A stretch of DNA of 64,000 nucleotides from Pseudobacteriovorax sp. (GTDB lineage: Bacteria > Bdellovibrionota_B > Oligoflexia > Oligoflexales > Oligoflexaceae). The stretch is from the NCBI GenBank assembly GCA_013215145.1, contig JABSRP010000024.1, positions 62,001 to 126,000 on the forward strand. Direction: 5' to 3'. A program made the translations under genes and the position numbers. Positions 46,605 through 55,583 of the stretch are shown in pieces (positions within the stretch are counted from its first letter, which is position 1; each line of letters begins with the position of its first letter). Under the pieces are notes generated by a model. It made no database searches. It had not been told where the DNA came from and saw only the letters and a program-made list of their open reading frames with translations.

Positions 46605-46969
46605 GGGTAACCTTTCAGTTCGACTAAATATCCTGTAGGACTTTTTAAATACATCTTTTTTCTTTCGATTGGTGTGCCGGCATCAATAACTTTTGGTTTC
46701 ATCACTATATCTTGGTACTTAGATTCTATAATACGACTGGAAATCATTTCAAATTCATCGCTATCAAGATTAAAACCGAAATGAAAGTCTTGTAGGTTCA
46801 CCTCTACCAATGAGTTCGTCTTAAGGGTGATCTGACAGCCTTGCAGGTCGATATTAATATACCCACTAGGATCGCGATGAGTTACCGTCCCACCTAGTAA
46901 TTCGCAAAGGAATTGAGCCTCTTTTTCGATTTCTTTGGCAGCTATGGATAGATGGAATCTATTTTTCAT
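46601..46969 (-). CDS. VOC (glyoxalase/bleomycin-resistance) family protein
   Basis: A 122-residue single VOC module: 'RFHLSIAAKEIEKEAQFLCE' with the conserved His, 'LLGGTVTHRDPSGYINIDLQ' and the C-terminal 'KKMYLKSPTGYLVELKGYP' with the metal-ligand Glu. It leads the operon VOC-GNAT-GST-methyltransferase and is divergent from the thrS leader. It may bind, isomerise or open a small molecule. Confidence 0.87.
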   Translation of the reverse strand: MKNRFHLSIAAKEIEKEAQFLCELLGGTVTHRDPSGYINIDLQGCQITLKTNSLVEVNLQDFHFGFNLDSDEFEMISSRIIESKYQDIVMKPKVIDAGTPIERKKMYLKSPTGYLVELKGYP

Positions 46970-47071
46970 AATGCCCTCCGATTGTGTGTCTAAACAGGTT
47001 ATTCAATGGAGCCAAGTGATAGCCGTGACGAAGCCTAGCATAGTTATTGATTTTTTAGAAATTCTACTCGT

Positions 47072-47100
47072 TTGCCCTTTTGTCACTAAAGAAATATTAC
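47072..47100 (+). promoter_or_regulatory. Candidate sigma70 promoter of the thrS leader
   Basis: TTGCCC (47072-47077) and TATTAC (47095-47100) are separated by exactly 17 bp and lie 77 bp upstream of the leader-peptide start. The match to consensus is partial. Confidence 0.35.
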
Positions 47101-47177
47101 TCAGTCTCCGAAAAAGGGTTTACTTCCGGAGGACAGCTAGGTTAGTCTGGGATAAGAGATCACCAAGGAGACTCACA

Positions 47178-47234
47178 ATGTTTCGCTCAAAATCACAATT
47201 AAACACCACTACCACCACCACAGAGTTTTTCTGA
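47178..47234 (+). CDS. Thr-rich leader peptide of the thrS attenuator
   Basis: An 18-residue peptide, MFRSKSQLNTTTTTTEFF, starts at ATG 47178 seven bases after AAGGAG and ends in TGA. Six consecutive Thr codons span 47205-47222. Inside them, CACTACC (47207-47213) pairs perfectly with GGTAGTG (47239-47245). A ribosome waiting at Thr codons would break that pairing and free CTGGGT (47236-47241) to pair with GCCCGG in the terminator's 5' arm. This is the classical amino-acid attenuator layout. Confidence 0.92.
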   Translation: MFRSKSQLNTTTTTTEFF

Positions 47235-47260
47235 TCTGGGTAGTGAATATAAATATTTAC

Positions 47261-47293
47261 AAAAAAGCCCGGGTCGATCACCCGGGCTTTTTT
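47261..47293 (+). terminator. thrS attenuator terminator
   Basis: AAAAAAGCCCGGGT (47261-47274) and ACCCGGGCTTTTTT (47280-47293) form a perfect 14-bp stem with a 5-nt loop and a built-in T6 tail, 27 bp after the leader stop and 46 bp before the thrS start. It is a strong intrinsic terminator placed to control read-through into thrS. Confidence 0.95.
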
Positions 47294-47339
47294 GTTGGTT
47301 GATTGATCCGGAATTTTGAATAAAATTAAGGAGTTTTGG

Positions 47340-48542
47340 ATGAATCAGCACATTAAAATCAAACCCGATCATAGACAGATCGGACAAGAGCAGGAACTTT
47401 TCTTCTTCCTCGATCGATCTCCGGGAATGCCCTACTGGCTTCCAAGGGGGCAACGTTTCTTCGAAAACTTATCTGGTATGATGAAAGATCTTTTATCGGC
47501 CGAAGGGTACCAAGATGTGTCAGGCCCTGTGTTTAATCATCAAACGCTGCTGCAGGAGTCTGGACATTGGCAAAAATATCAGGAAGATATGTTTATTGTT
47601 AAGGATGATAAGGCTCAAAACTTCGGACTTAAGGCTATGAATTGCCCAAATGCCGTACAGTTCTATAAATTTGGAAAGCGCAGTTATAAAGAGCTTCCCC
47701 TTAGGTTTAGTGATCAAAGTCTGTTATTTCGCAATGAAAGTTCCGGAGCATTATCAGGGCTTTTTCGTCTTAAGCAATTTCGTCAGGATGATGCTCATAT
47801 CTTCGTGCGTGAAGATCAGATGGGAGATGAAATCGTCAAACTATTTTCCTTAGTTAACAGAATCTATGAATGGTTTGGGCTTTCCTTTCGTATGAGACTA
47901 GGAGGACGTCCCAAAAAAAGTATAGGGTCTGACGAAATGTGGGCAAAGTCCGAGGGGATATTGGCAAACTCACTTAGGAACTCCAAGATTGACTACGAGC
48001 TTGCTCCTGAAGAGGGGGCATTTTATGGACCCAAAATTGACCTTCTTGTTAAGGACTCTTTAGCGAGAGAATGGCAGCTTGGTTCCATCCAGTTAGACTT
48101 TTTACTGCCTGAGAGATTTGACCTTAGCTACATAAATGAAGAGGGGGAAAAACAGCGGCCTGTGATGATCCATAGGGCTATATTTGGATCCTTTGAAAGA
48201 TTCATGGCGATCCTATTGGAGCATAATCACGGTAAACTGCCTTTTAGCTTGGCGCCAGAACAAGTGCGGCTGATTCCTTTGGGGGCCGTGTCATCCGAGT
48301 TTATCGATGAATGTAGCGATGCTCTGAAACATTCAGGAGTTGAGTCTTCGATCGACAAAAGCTCTAGTAGCCTGAATTATAAAATACGAGAAGCCAACAG
48401 GTTCAAAATTCCACTGGTCATATGCCTAGGTCCGAAAGAAGAGGAATCCAGATTGCTTCAGGTGCGCATGCAAGGCGATAGATCCGAAGTCAATCTTGAT
48501 GATTTGCGTGTTTTTTTGGCTCGGCAAAAAGAGGGGTTTTAG
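47340..48542 (+). CDS. thrS: Short threonyl-tRNA synthetase lacking the TGS and editing domains
   Basis: A 400-residue class II synthetase consisting of the ThrRS catalytic core and anticodon-binding domain. Zinc ligands are present: Cys in 'LKAMNCPNAVQFYK', His in 'FRQDDAHIFV' and His in 'PVMIHRAIFGSFERF'. Motif 2 is 'LLFRNESSGALSG'. Canonical bacterial ThrRS is about 640 residues; the N-terminal TGS and the N2 editing domain are absent. 'MNCPNA' replaces the usual MNCPGH. The ATG at 47340 has AAGGAG (47328-47333). It is controlled by the Thr-leader attenuator just upstream and is probably an accessory copy. Confidence 0.93.
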   Translation: MNQHIKIKPDHRQIGQEQELFFFLDRSPGMPYWLPRGQRFFENLSGMMKDLLSAEGYQDVSGPVFNHQTLLQESGHWQKYQEDMFIVKDDKAQNFGLKAMNCPNAVQFYKFGKRSYKELPLRFSDQSLLFRNESSGALSGLFRLKQFRQDDAHIFVREDQMGDEIVKLFSLVNRIYEWFGLSFRMRLGGRPKKSIGSDEMWAKSEGILANSLRNSKIDYELAPEEGAFYGPKIDLLVKDSLAREWQLGSIQLDFLLPERFDLSYINEEGEKQRPVMIHRAIFGSFERFMAILLEHNHGKLPFSLAPEQVRLIPLGAVSSEFIDECSDALKHSGVESSIDKSSSSLNYKIREANRFKIPLVICLGPKEEESRLLQVRMQGDRSEVNLDDLRVFLARQKEGF

Positions 48543-48597
48543 TTTCTAGAGGCCGATCTATGGTTCAGACAGTAGCAGATCATTGTGATGTCGCCTA

Positions 48598-49695
48598 TCA
48601 CTTTGATTGACCTGAATCTAAGCGAAATTGCTGAGGTGTGGATCCTGTGAGTTTTTTGAAGTGGGTATAGAAGGTCGATCGTGAATTAAATCCGACTTCA
48701 TACGCAATGTCTGTGACGCCTTTTTTGGGTTCACTAAGTAGAATTATTTTTGCTTCCTCAATACGTCTTTGGTTAATGAATTGGTAAAAAGTTGTTTTGA
48801 GATGTCTGTTGAGTAGCTCGGATAACTGATGGGTACTAATGTTCAAAATTGCGGCAAGCTTTGGTAACGAAAGATTCGGGTCTTTAAAGTCCTTATGATC
48901 TTCCATGACTTTGATGATAGCATCGGAAAGCTCCCTGACTTGATCGGCAGTCAAGTTTCCCGATTCGTCTAGCTTTTCATGAGCTTTTTGTGACTCATTC
49001 TGACTTGAACGTTGAACCACTGGTTTCCGTTTTCCCCCTATCAGATTTGGTTGAACGTACCCCCTGATTCCTAGTGCCAAGAAGAAAATGCTGGAAACAG
49101 AAAGAAAGGCTTTCACATCGAAGATATTCCATACAGAACTGCTAAAGATCACAAGATATCCGAACAAAAGGTATTTGATAAAAAAGATATCGGTTTTTAA
49201 AAAGTTGGAATAGTAATGCTCTAATCGACGGGTGAAGACGACGAAGATTATGAAGGCTGCGCTGATATAAGTAGCAATATGTATTTTTTGAGCTAAGGCG
49301 TAATATTTAAAAAATATCTGTCTTTCCGAATACTCCCATTCTAGGCTTATGCTTACGATGACTGCCATGACCGATAGTACAAATGGGGTTAGATGGGCCA
49401 AATAGGTAGTAACGGCTTTTGACGATTTTTGGAACTCAGAAAAGACATAGCATAGTAGAATTGGCCCATATAGAAAGTTTAAGGGGCTGAAAACCGGAAT
49501 GGAATAAGAATTGCTGTCAAGGTATAGAGCTGTATACAATCCTGAGCTGGCCGTCGTTGCGAAGACTAAATTTAGAAGACCCAGAATCCCTTTGGAATGA
49601 TTTTTGTACCTGAACTGGGCGAGCAGGATACCTCCAAGAAAAAAGCTCTGGCTTATAATAATAGTGAGTAAAAAATTATAGAGACTGCTATCCAC
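48598..49695 (-). CDS. Membrane-bound AraC-family regulator
   Basis: A 365-residue protein with about six or seven hydrophobic helices in residues 5-225 and a C-terminal AraC DNA-binding domain: 'LSLPKLAAILNISTHQLSEL' and 'GVTDIAYEVGFNSRSTFYTH' with 'FKKLTGSTPQQFR' at the end. This combination is found in regulators that sense signals in the membrane. It is divergent from the broken alpha/beta hydrolase gene at 49870, which it may control. Confidence 0.88.
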   Translation of the reverse strand: MDSSLYNFLLTIIISQSFFLGGILLAQFRYKNHSKGILGLLNLVFATTASSGLYTALYLDSNSYSIPVFSPLNFLYGPILLCYVFSEFQKSSKAVTTYLAHLTPFVLSVMAVIVSISLEWEYSERQIFFKYYALAQKIHIATYISAAFIIFVVFTRRLEHYYSNFLKTDIFFIKYLLFGYLVIFSSSVWNIFDVKAFLSVSSIFFLALGIRGYVQPNLIGGKRKPVVQRSSQNESQKAHEKLDESGNLTADQVRELSDAIIKVMEDHKDFKDPNLSLPKLAAILNISTHQLSELLNRHLKTTFYQFINQRRIEEAKIILLSEPKKGVTDIAYEVGFNSRSTFYTHFKKLTGSTPQQFRLDSGQSK

Positions 49696-49869
49696 ATTTG
49701 TCCTTTTGGATCGAATAATACACTTGTAACTTCCAAATATTACGCGATAATTTTCCCAATTACAAAAAAAGTCCGGCTCTATCGATCCGGATGACTCTGC
49801 GCTACCGGTCTAATACCTTGAACGTTATACGAGAGCAACTAAAGACTCTCCAAACTGTTTAAGGACTAA

Positions 49870-51099
49870 ATGATGAAGTTTATTAATGACTCTATACATT
49901 CACTGACAAGATTTTGTGTCATACCCCTATTGCCTCTGACGATCCTCTCCTGTGAATCGGGCATGACTATGGAAATAGATCATCAATGCCCGAAAGACAT
50001 TATGAATCAATTTCAAGTTTCTAGCGCAAACTATCCCTTCGAAAGCAGATGTTATAAGCACAGTGCGGGTATCCTCCATTATATTGACGAAAACTCTGCT
50101 GACGGCTCGGCGGCAACGGTCCTAGCTATCCACGGTAATGCCTCTTGGAGCATGATCTATCGAAAAGTGGCAAAAGAGGCGAAATCTCTGGGAGTGCGAT
50201 TTGTGGCGGTGGATTTGATTGGTTTTGGGCGTTCTTCAAAGCCACTGAGATTGGAGTTTGATCATACCTTGGAAAGTCATTCCTTGGTTGTTAGAGACTT
50301 TGTCAATAGTCTTGATCTAGATAACATCGTGTACCTTCTTCATGATTCTGGCGGGCCCATTGGATTGAATGTAGCGGCTCTAGAAGCTCAAAAAACTCGA
50401 GAAATCATGCTGTTGAATACATGGGCTTGGCCATTTGAAGAGATACCAGAGGGAGATACCAGTCCCTTTCATGCCTTAATTGATCGTGGTTTGCAGGCTC
50501 ATGATCCGGCCTTAGAGACTCTATTTACACAAACCTTTCCGGGATTAACAGGTCCTGGGTGGGCACGAAGAAACCACGAGGAGGGAACCGCGGAGTTTGA
50601 GCAGCTTGCCAAAGATGGTTCGGCGCCCTTTTTAGATCCCAAAACGGGTCAACTATACCGAGATGATATCGCCTATCCTATTCTCCAACTCGCGAAGCAA
50701 AATCTGGAAGCGGAAGAGTTTCTTCGAGATCTTAATGATAACCAATTAGCCGTGTTGAGGAAAATGCCGGTTCATCTTTTCTTTAGTGACGATACAGCCT
50801 TTGGTCCATTAAAATGTGATCTTGGCAAGTTGGCTCCGGAGGGGGTTGAAAGGAGCTTATGTCCTTTGGCACTTGGACTTAGGTGTGAAACGTCTGAACC
50901 GAAAACTGGACAAGAAAATTGTATCGATGAATCAGGTGATTTATAATGGCCATATGCAGAACGTTTCAAAGATATTTGGGATCAAAAGGCAATCGAAAGT
51001 GAAGTCTTACGTTTGGACAAAGGTCACTGGGTACCAGATGAAATGGCTATGGAAATTATTGATACCTTAAGTGCATTGACCAATAAAATGAACCATTGA
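49870..51099 (+). pseudogene. Haloalkane dehalogenase-like lipoprotein gene with an in-frame TAA
   Basis: A 409-codon alpha/beta hydrolase gene with a lipoprotein signal (ILSC) and one internal stop (TAA, 50944-50946). Before the stop are the oxyanion segment 'VLAIHGNASWSMIYRK' and the nucleophile elbow 'YLLHDSGGPIGLNVAA' with Asp as nucleophile. The same frame continues past the stop with 'WPYAERFKDIWDQKA' and 'VLRLDKGHWVPDEMAME', which holds the catalytic His. The product ending at the stop would lack that His. Single-base inactivation is the simplest reading. Confidence 0.8.
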
Positions 51100-51120
51100 A
51101 GGGCATGAAAATAATGGTTT

Positions 51121-52801
51121 TTAGGCGACCTGATCTAATATTATAAAGTTTTCGGAGCGCAATGGTATTATGATTTTGAAATAGAAGGGAGTGACTTGCT
51201 CACTTGTTTGATGATCTAAGCAAATTTCGATAATACCTTTGTGCTCCTCCACCATACTCTTAACCGCTTGCAATCCAATACCGCGGCCTGAAATCTCGGA
51301 AACAGATTGTTTTGTCGAAAAACCTGGGTGAAATATTAGATTAGCCATCTCAATCATGCTCAATTCACTGTCACGTTCGATAATCTCGATTGCGACGGCT
51401 TTTGACTTGATTTTGTTGAGATTCAATCCATTTCCATCATCGCGAAATGTGATGTTGAGGATATTCTCTTCTACCCAAAAATCATAGTACATGGATCCAG
51501 AAGCGGGTTTGTTCTTTTTTAGTCTTTCCTCAGTAGTTTCAATCCCATGGTCCATTGAATTCTGTATAAGATGAGTGGAAATATGTTTGATAAGTTTTGC
51601 ATATTGATGGTCGAGAGATAATGAAGAATTGATAACTAATTGTGGTGGATTTTTTCCGAGACTTTCCGCAAGCCTTTCTAGCGAATGCGATACTTCGTTT
51701 AAAATAGTGTCAAGGTTTTGATATATATTATCGAGCAAAAACGAACGAAGTCTGGGGACCTCATGCGAGGAACTTGACTCAAGAGCTGTTAACAAACGAT
51801 GGGCAAAGTCTCCAGGAAGGGACGAACTAAAATTCCGGCCCAGTTTACCAGAAAATAGGTCAAAGTATTCGTTTAAACTCTCTTGGATGGAATTTAGATC
51901 GCGCGTTATATGGTCCTTGTCAATGATTCCTTTGTGTTTAAGGATATCTGACAGAAACTGCTCCCCATCGTGAACAAAAGGAGTCAGGTAGCTTAGACTG
52001 TGGCTGCGTGCGGTTCCTTTGATCGTATGTAAATTCACAAATATCGATTTAATAGCTTCGACGTCTAAATCATTATTTTTAGTTGTGCTAAAGCTTTTAT
52101 CAAGTAATTTTTGGGTGGATTCTATAAAACTTTGAAAATAACCCTCATTGATATCCAAAAGCTCGCCAATAATTACTAATTCTTTTCTTTGGTTGACCAC
52201 GATGCGATCCAGCTCTCGTGATCTAGTGACATCCCTAAAGCATACTAGGATCTGTTCGACTTCGTTTTGGTCGTTAATGATAGGGCACTAGTCAATTTCG
52301 ATGATTTTTTCTTTTTTGCCAACTTTTAGATTTAACTCCTTAACTAGCTTGTCGGCGTTAATCTCATAAGAGAATATAGATTCATTTAACGCGATTTGAA
52401 GTACCTCTTTGACCTGGCTTTTTTCATCAGTGGATAGTGTGCTGTGATCGAGGATACTACTTACAAAATTGGTCGAACCAATAGCTTTTGTTTCTAGTAT
52501 GCTTTCGAGTTCTTTCGAATATTCCTCGTGAATCGTGAGCGTTTCGGAATCTTGAATCGTCATGATTCCTTGTTTTATGGGCTTTAGCGTCTAGTCCTTC
52601 GATCTTCCTGTGAAACTGATGATCGTCAAGCAAAGATGGTATCTCAGCATCATCCTGCCAAAAGGCAATATTCTCAGGGCGAACGATAGTGTCATCATCA
52701 AGGATTGTGATGGGCTGAATCTCGGCGCTACGTAAGGGGCAGGAATGCGATAGCATATTGAAAAGAACCAGAATTTTTACGATAACCCTTTGAAATAGCA
52801 C
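51121..52801 (-). pseudogene. Decayed third copy of the 7TM-DISM/Hpt/HATPase sensor
   Basis: The N-terminal part (52801 to about 52600) keeps a signal peptide and 'ITILDDDTIVRPENIAFWQD', similar to the N terminus of copy B. The sensor and all seven membrane helices are gone, and the frame changes near 52600 into the PAS-like region 'IKQGIMTIQDSETLTIHEEY'. A TAG at 52288-52290 falls exactly where copies A and B have Trp ('FEW', 'FDW'). Hpt ('NLHTIKGTARSHS') and ATPase ('HLIQNSMDHGIE', 'VSEISGRGIGLQAV') segments follow intact to 51121. The downstream 359-residue frame may still be translatable as a soluble fragment. Confidence 0.82.
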
Positions 52802-52962
52802 AGATTTAGGCCTACACTTATATATTGCTTTGCCGTCTGGTATATCGGTATGTGGGGAACTTTTCTTAGATTTTTATCGCCTTTTGAAAAAAATACATAA
52901 ATCTGCTTAGCAAAAAGCCAAGCAGATTTTAGGTTGCATCTTCGCAAGTCTAGTTGGATTTC

Positions 52963-55274
52963 TTAGTGGGTAAAAAATGGATTCTCGCCACGTTGCCCTC
53001 GTGTGAGTCTCACCGAATAAATCGATCTTCCATAGGTTCCGGCATAGAGAACGATATTATCATTCTCTTTGATGATTTTTAGGTCAGTGGCAATGACTTT
53101 TGGTAAGCCTGTTCCCAACGGCTGCCAGTTAGTGCCGGTATCATAGGAGACGTAGACGCCAAAGTCGCTACTGGTATAAAGTGTTGCTGGATAGTCTGGG
53201 TCTATAAGAATATCAACCAATGGTGCATTCGGCAGATTGCCTGAAATATTTTTCCAACTAGTCCCGTAGTCATCACTACGGTAAATACTTGCCGAAAGAT
53301 CTCCCGAGCTGTAGCCGGAGAAAGTTACATAGACAATTGCTGGATTGTTAGGGTCTGCTGTCACTCTGGTTACCCAGCGCTCCGGCAGAGTCTCGTCAAT
53401 TTGGGTCCAATCCTTGCCCTTGTTGCGGCTTACCCATACATTGCCATCATCTGTCCCGAGATAAATAACCTCTCCATTGCCGCTTTCAGGAACATGGATA
53501 CTGCTGATCGTGCCGTAAGAATCGGCAAACGAACCAGGGTAGGGTCCGTTGGTAAAATCAATTGGTGAAACTCGAGCGGGAGAACTGATACGGCGACCTG
53601 TGCGGGTAGTTCGATAAAGAAAGTTTGTGCCATAGTAGACAATCCGGTTGTCACTTTCGTCAAACATCATTTGTGTGTGCCAGGGCTTTCGTCCCTGAAG
53701 TCGCACAGACCCCCCACAGGTAGTTCGAATGTTGCCGAACTGAGATCCTGAGTAGATACAATCCGTGTTGGTATTATCGACAAGGACGGTAAAACCATCG
53801 CCTCCATTGATACGAGTCCAGTCAGAACCCGTCGTAGTAAACCCCGAACCGTTGTCTTGAAGACCTCCGAAGATTTTATTTGGATTCTCAGGATCTACTT
53901 CGATGGCGTAGAATTGAGATATCGGTAGCGGTAGAAAGTCGAAGCTTCGTCCACTATTGTCTGAGCGATAAACGCCTCCATCGTTGCCTTCGTAGATGAT
54001 TTTGGCATCTGGTGAAAACCACATAGCATGGTGATCAACATGAAATCCCTTGTTGTAGGTACGGAATGATCGTCCGGCATTTTTAGACTCGTAAAGACTA
54101 ATCGCATGAGCAAATACATGATCCTTATCGATAGGGGAAACCGTTAGCTCTCCAAACCACCAGCAGAAGTTTGAGCAATTGATCGACGCATTTGTCCTAC
54201 TCCAAGTCTCACCATAGTCATCTGATCGGTAAAATCTATGGAACCTGCCGTCCTCTTTGGAGTAGGTGGCATAAAGCCTGCTAGGATCGGAGGGTGCAAT
54301 CGCCAACCCAATACGTCCCCATTTTTCTTCAATGCTGGGTAAGTCTTCGGTCAATCGCGTCCAGGAATCACCGCTATCGGTGGTTTTCCATATTCCGCTA
54401 CCAAGTCCACTATAGTCCCTAGTGTTATCGCGGCGGAAATGTTCCCAAAGCACGGCATAGAGACGATTGGAGTTAGCGGGATCCATCTGGATATCTATGG
54501 CGCCAGTAAATCCATTTCTACCCGAAAGAATTTTTTGCCATGTTTTGCCAGCATCTCTACTACGAAAAACACCTCTTGATTCGATAGATGGTACGAATAA
54601 TGCTCCCACTGCAGCTACAAAAATTTCATCTGAATTATTTGGGTTGATGACAATATTTCCGATACGGTCTCTAGACCTAGACTTTCCCAGGTTTTACCCC
54701 CGTCTTGGCTGCGCCATACACCATTTCCCAAGTTAACGACGGTTCCCCCACCTGGGTTTGACTCACCTGTGCCAACATAGATGCGATTTGAATTATTTGG
54801 ATCGATAGTGATAGAACCGATAGAAAGGCTACCAGCATTATCAAAGATTTGGGAGAAAGTCTCTCCCCCATCTGTGGTTTTCCAGACACCACCTATAGCT
54901 CCTCCCACGTAAGCCACATTAGGGTTTTGCGGATCTGCAGCAATAGCTGTAACACGTCCATTAAACTGTGTAGGCCCTCGCAGCTCCCATTCTGGTTCCG
55001 GACTGATAAATCCCTTCTTGATCCTTTGCTGTACTTTTAAGCGTTTCACTTGCATCGCTAGTGTATGTTGTCGATCGGCTCTTCGTGCTGCCTCTAATGT
55101 GTAGTTTCCCCCGACCAAACGCTGAGTCAAAAATTGAAAGCCAGGCTTCTCATCACTCTCTTCTTCTAACTCATCATTGAGTATTTGATTCTGTGGAGAG
55201 ACTTTGATATGACTGCACCCACTACCTAAGTATCCGCAAAGAATTGTTGCGGTTGTTAACATTATCCCACGCAT
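52963..55274 (-). pseudogene. Sortilin-like/BNR-repeat exported lipoprotein gene with a -1 frameshift
   Basis: A protein of about 770 residues, split into two frames at about 54610-54680. The first part (to 54615) has a lipoprotein signal (LGSGC) and BNR/VPS10-like repeats 'GGVWKTTDGGETF' and 'GVWRSQDGGKTWESLGLET'. The second (from 54609) resumes with 'GALFVPSIESRGVFRSRDAG' and many further Asp-box motifs ('GIWKTTDSGDSW', 'VWVSRNKGKDW'). Reading the alternate frame between them gives 'RIGNIVINPNNSDEIFVAAV', the expected linking segment, so one base is missing near 54672. The fold is a ten-bladed-type propeller of the secreted glycosidase/sortilin class. Confidence 0.85.
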
Positions 55275-55349
55275 ACATACGACCTCAAAAATTGGAACGA
55301 CATAGGATCCTCGCCCTGTTTACTAGACGAAGTCATACATCGATTTCCT

Positions 55350-55583
55350 ATGGTTAAATATTCTGACAAGCTTTTTATGTTAATTGTTGACGCTTTTATC
55401 AGAAGTAAGAAGTCTTCAGCAACTGCAAAAGTTAGCCCCTGTGGATTAGGGTTAGTTGAACTATTTATTTTTTCCTACGAAGGTTATGTGATTAGATTTA
55501 TGCGGGATTCTAAGTCAAAGGAGGCTCAATGGCTTGCTGGAATTTGCGATGAAATCCTACGGCAAATAACAGTTAAAAATTAA
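55350..55583 (+). CDS. Small hypothetical protein
   Basis: A 77-residue reading frame starting at ATG without a clear ribosome site. The content ('LIVDAFIRSKKSSATAKVSP', 'AQWLAGICDEILRQITVKN') is compatible with a small soluble alpha/beta protein, and base usage resembles coding DNA, but no family is recognised. It lies alone in about 550 bp between the sortilin-like gene and the next secreted protein. Confidence 0.4.
   Translation: MVKYSDKLFMLIVDAFIRSKKSSATAKVSPCGLGLVELFIFSYEGYVIRFMRDSKSKEAQWLAGICDEILRQITVKN

Noticed and set aside
46935-47234. A 99-residue plus-strand protein ending in the Thr run
   Set aside because: It starts inside the divergent VOC gene and spans the promoter region without a ribosome site; only the last 18 codons, with their own AAGGAG, are a credible gene.
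13956-52290. Genetic-code change with TAG meaning Trp
   Set aside because: Many intact genes end naturally in TAG, and Trp is encoded by TGG throughout, so global reassignment is unlikely; local nonsense mutation is simpler.
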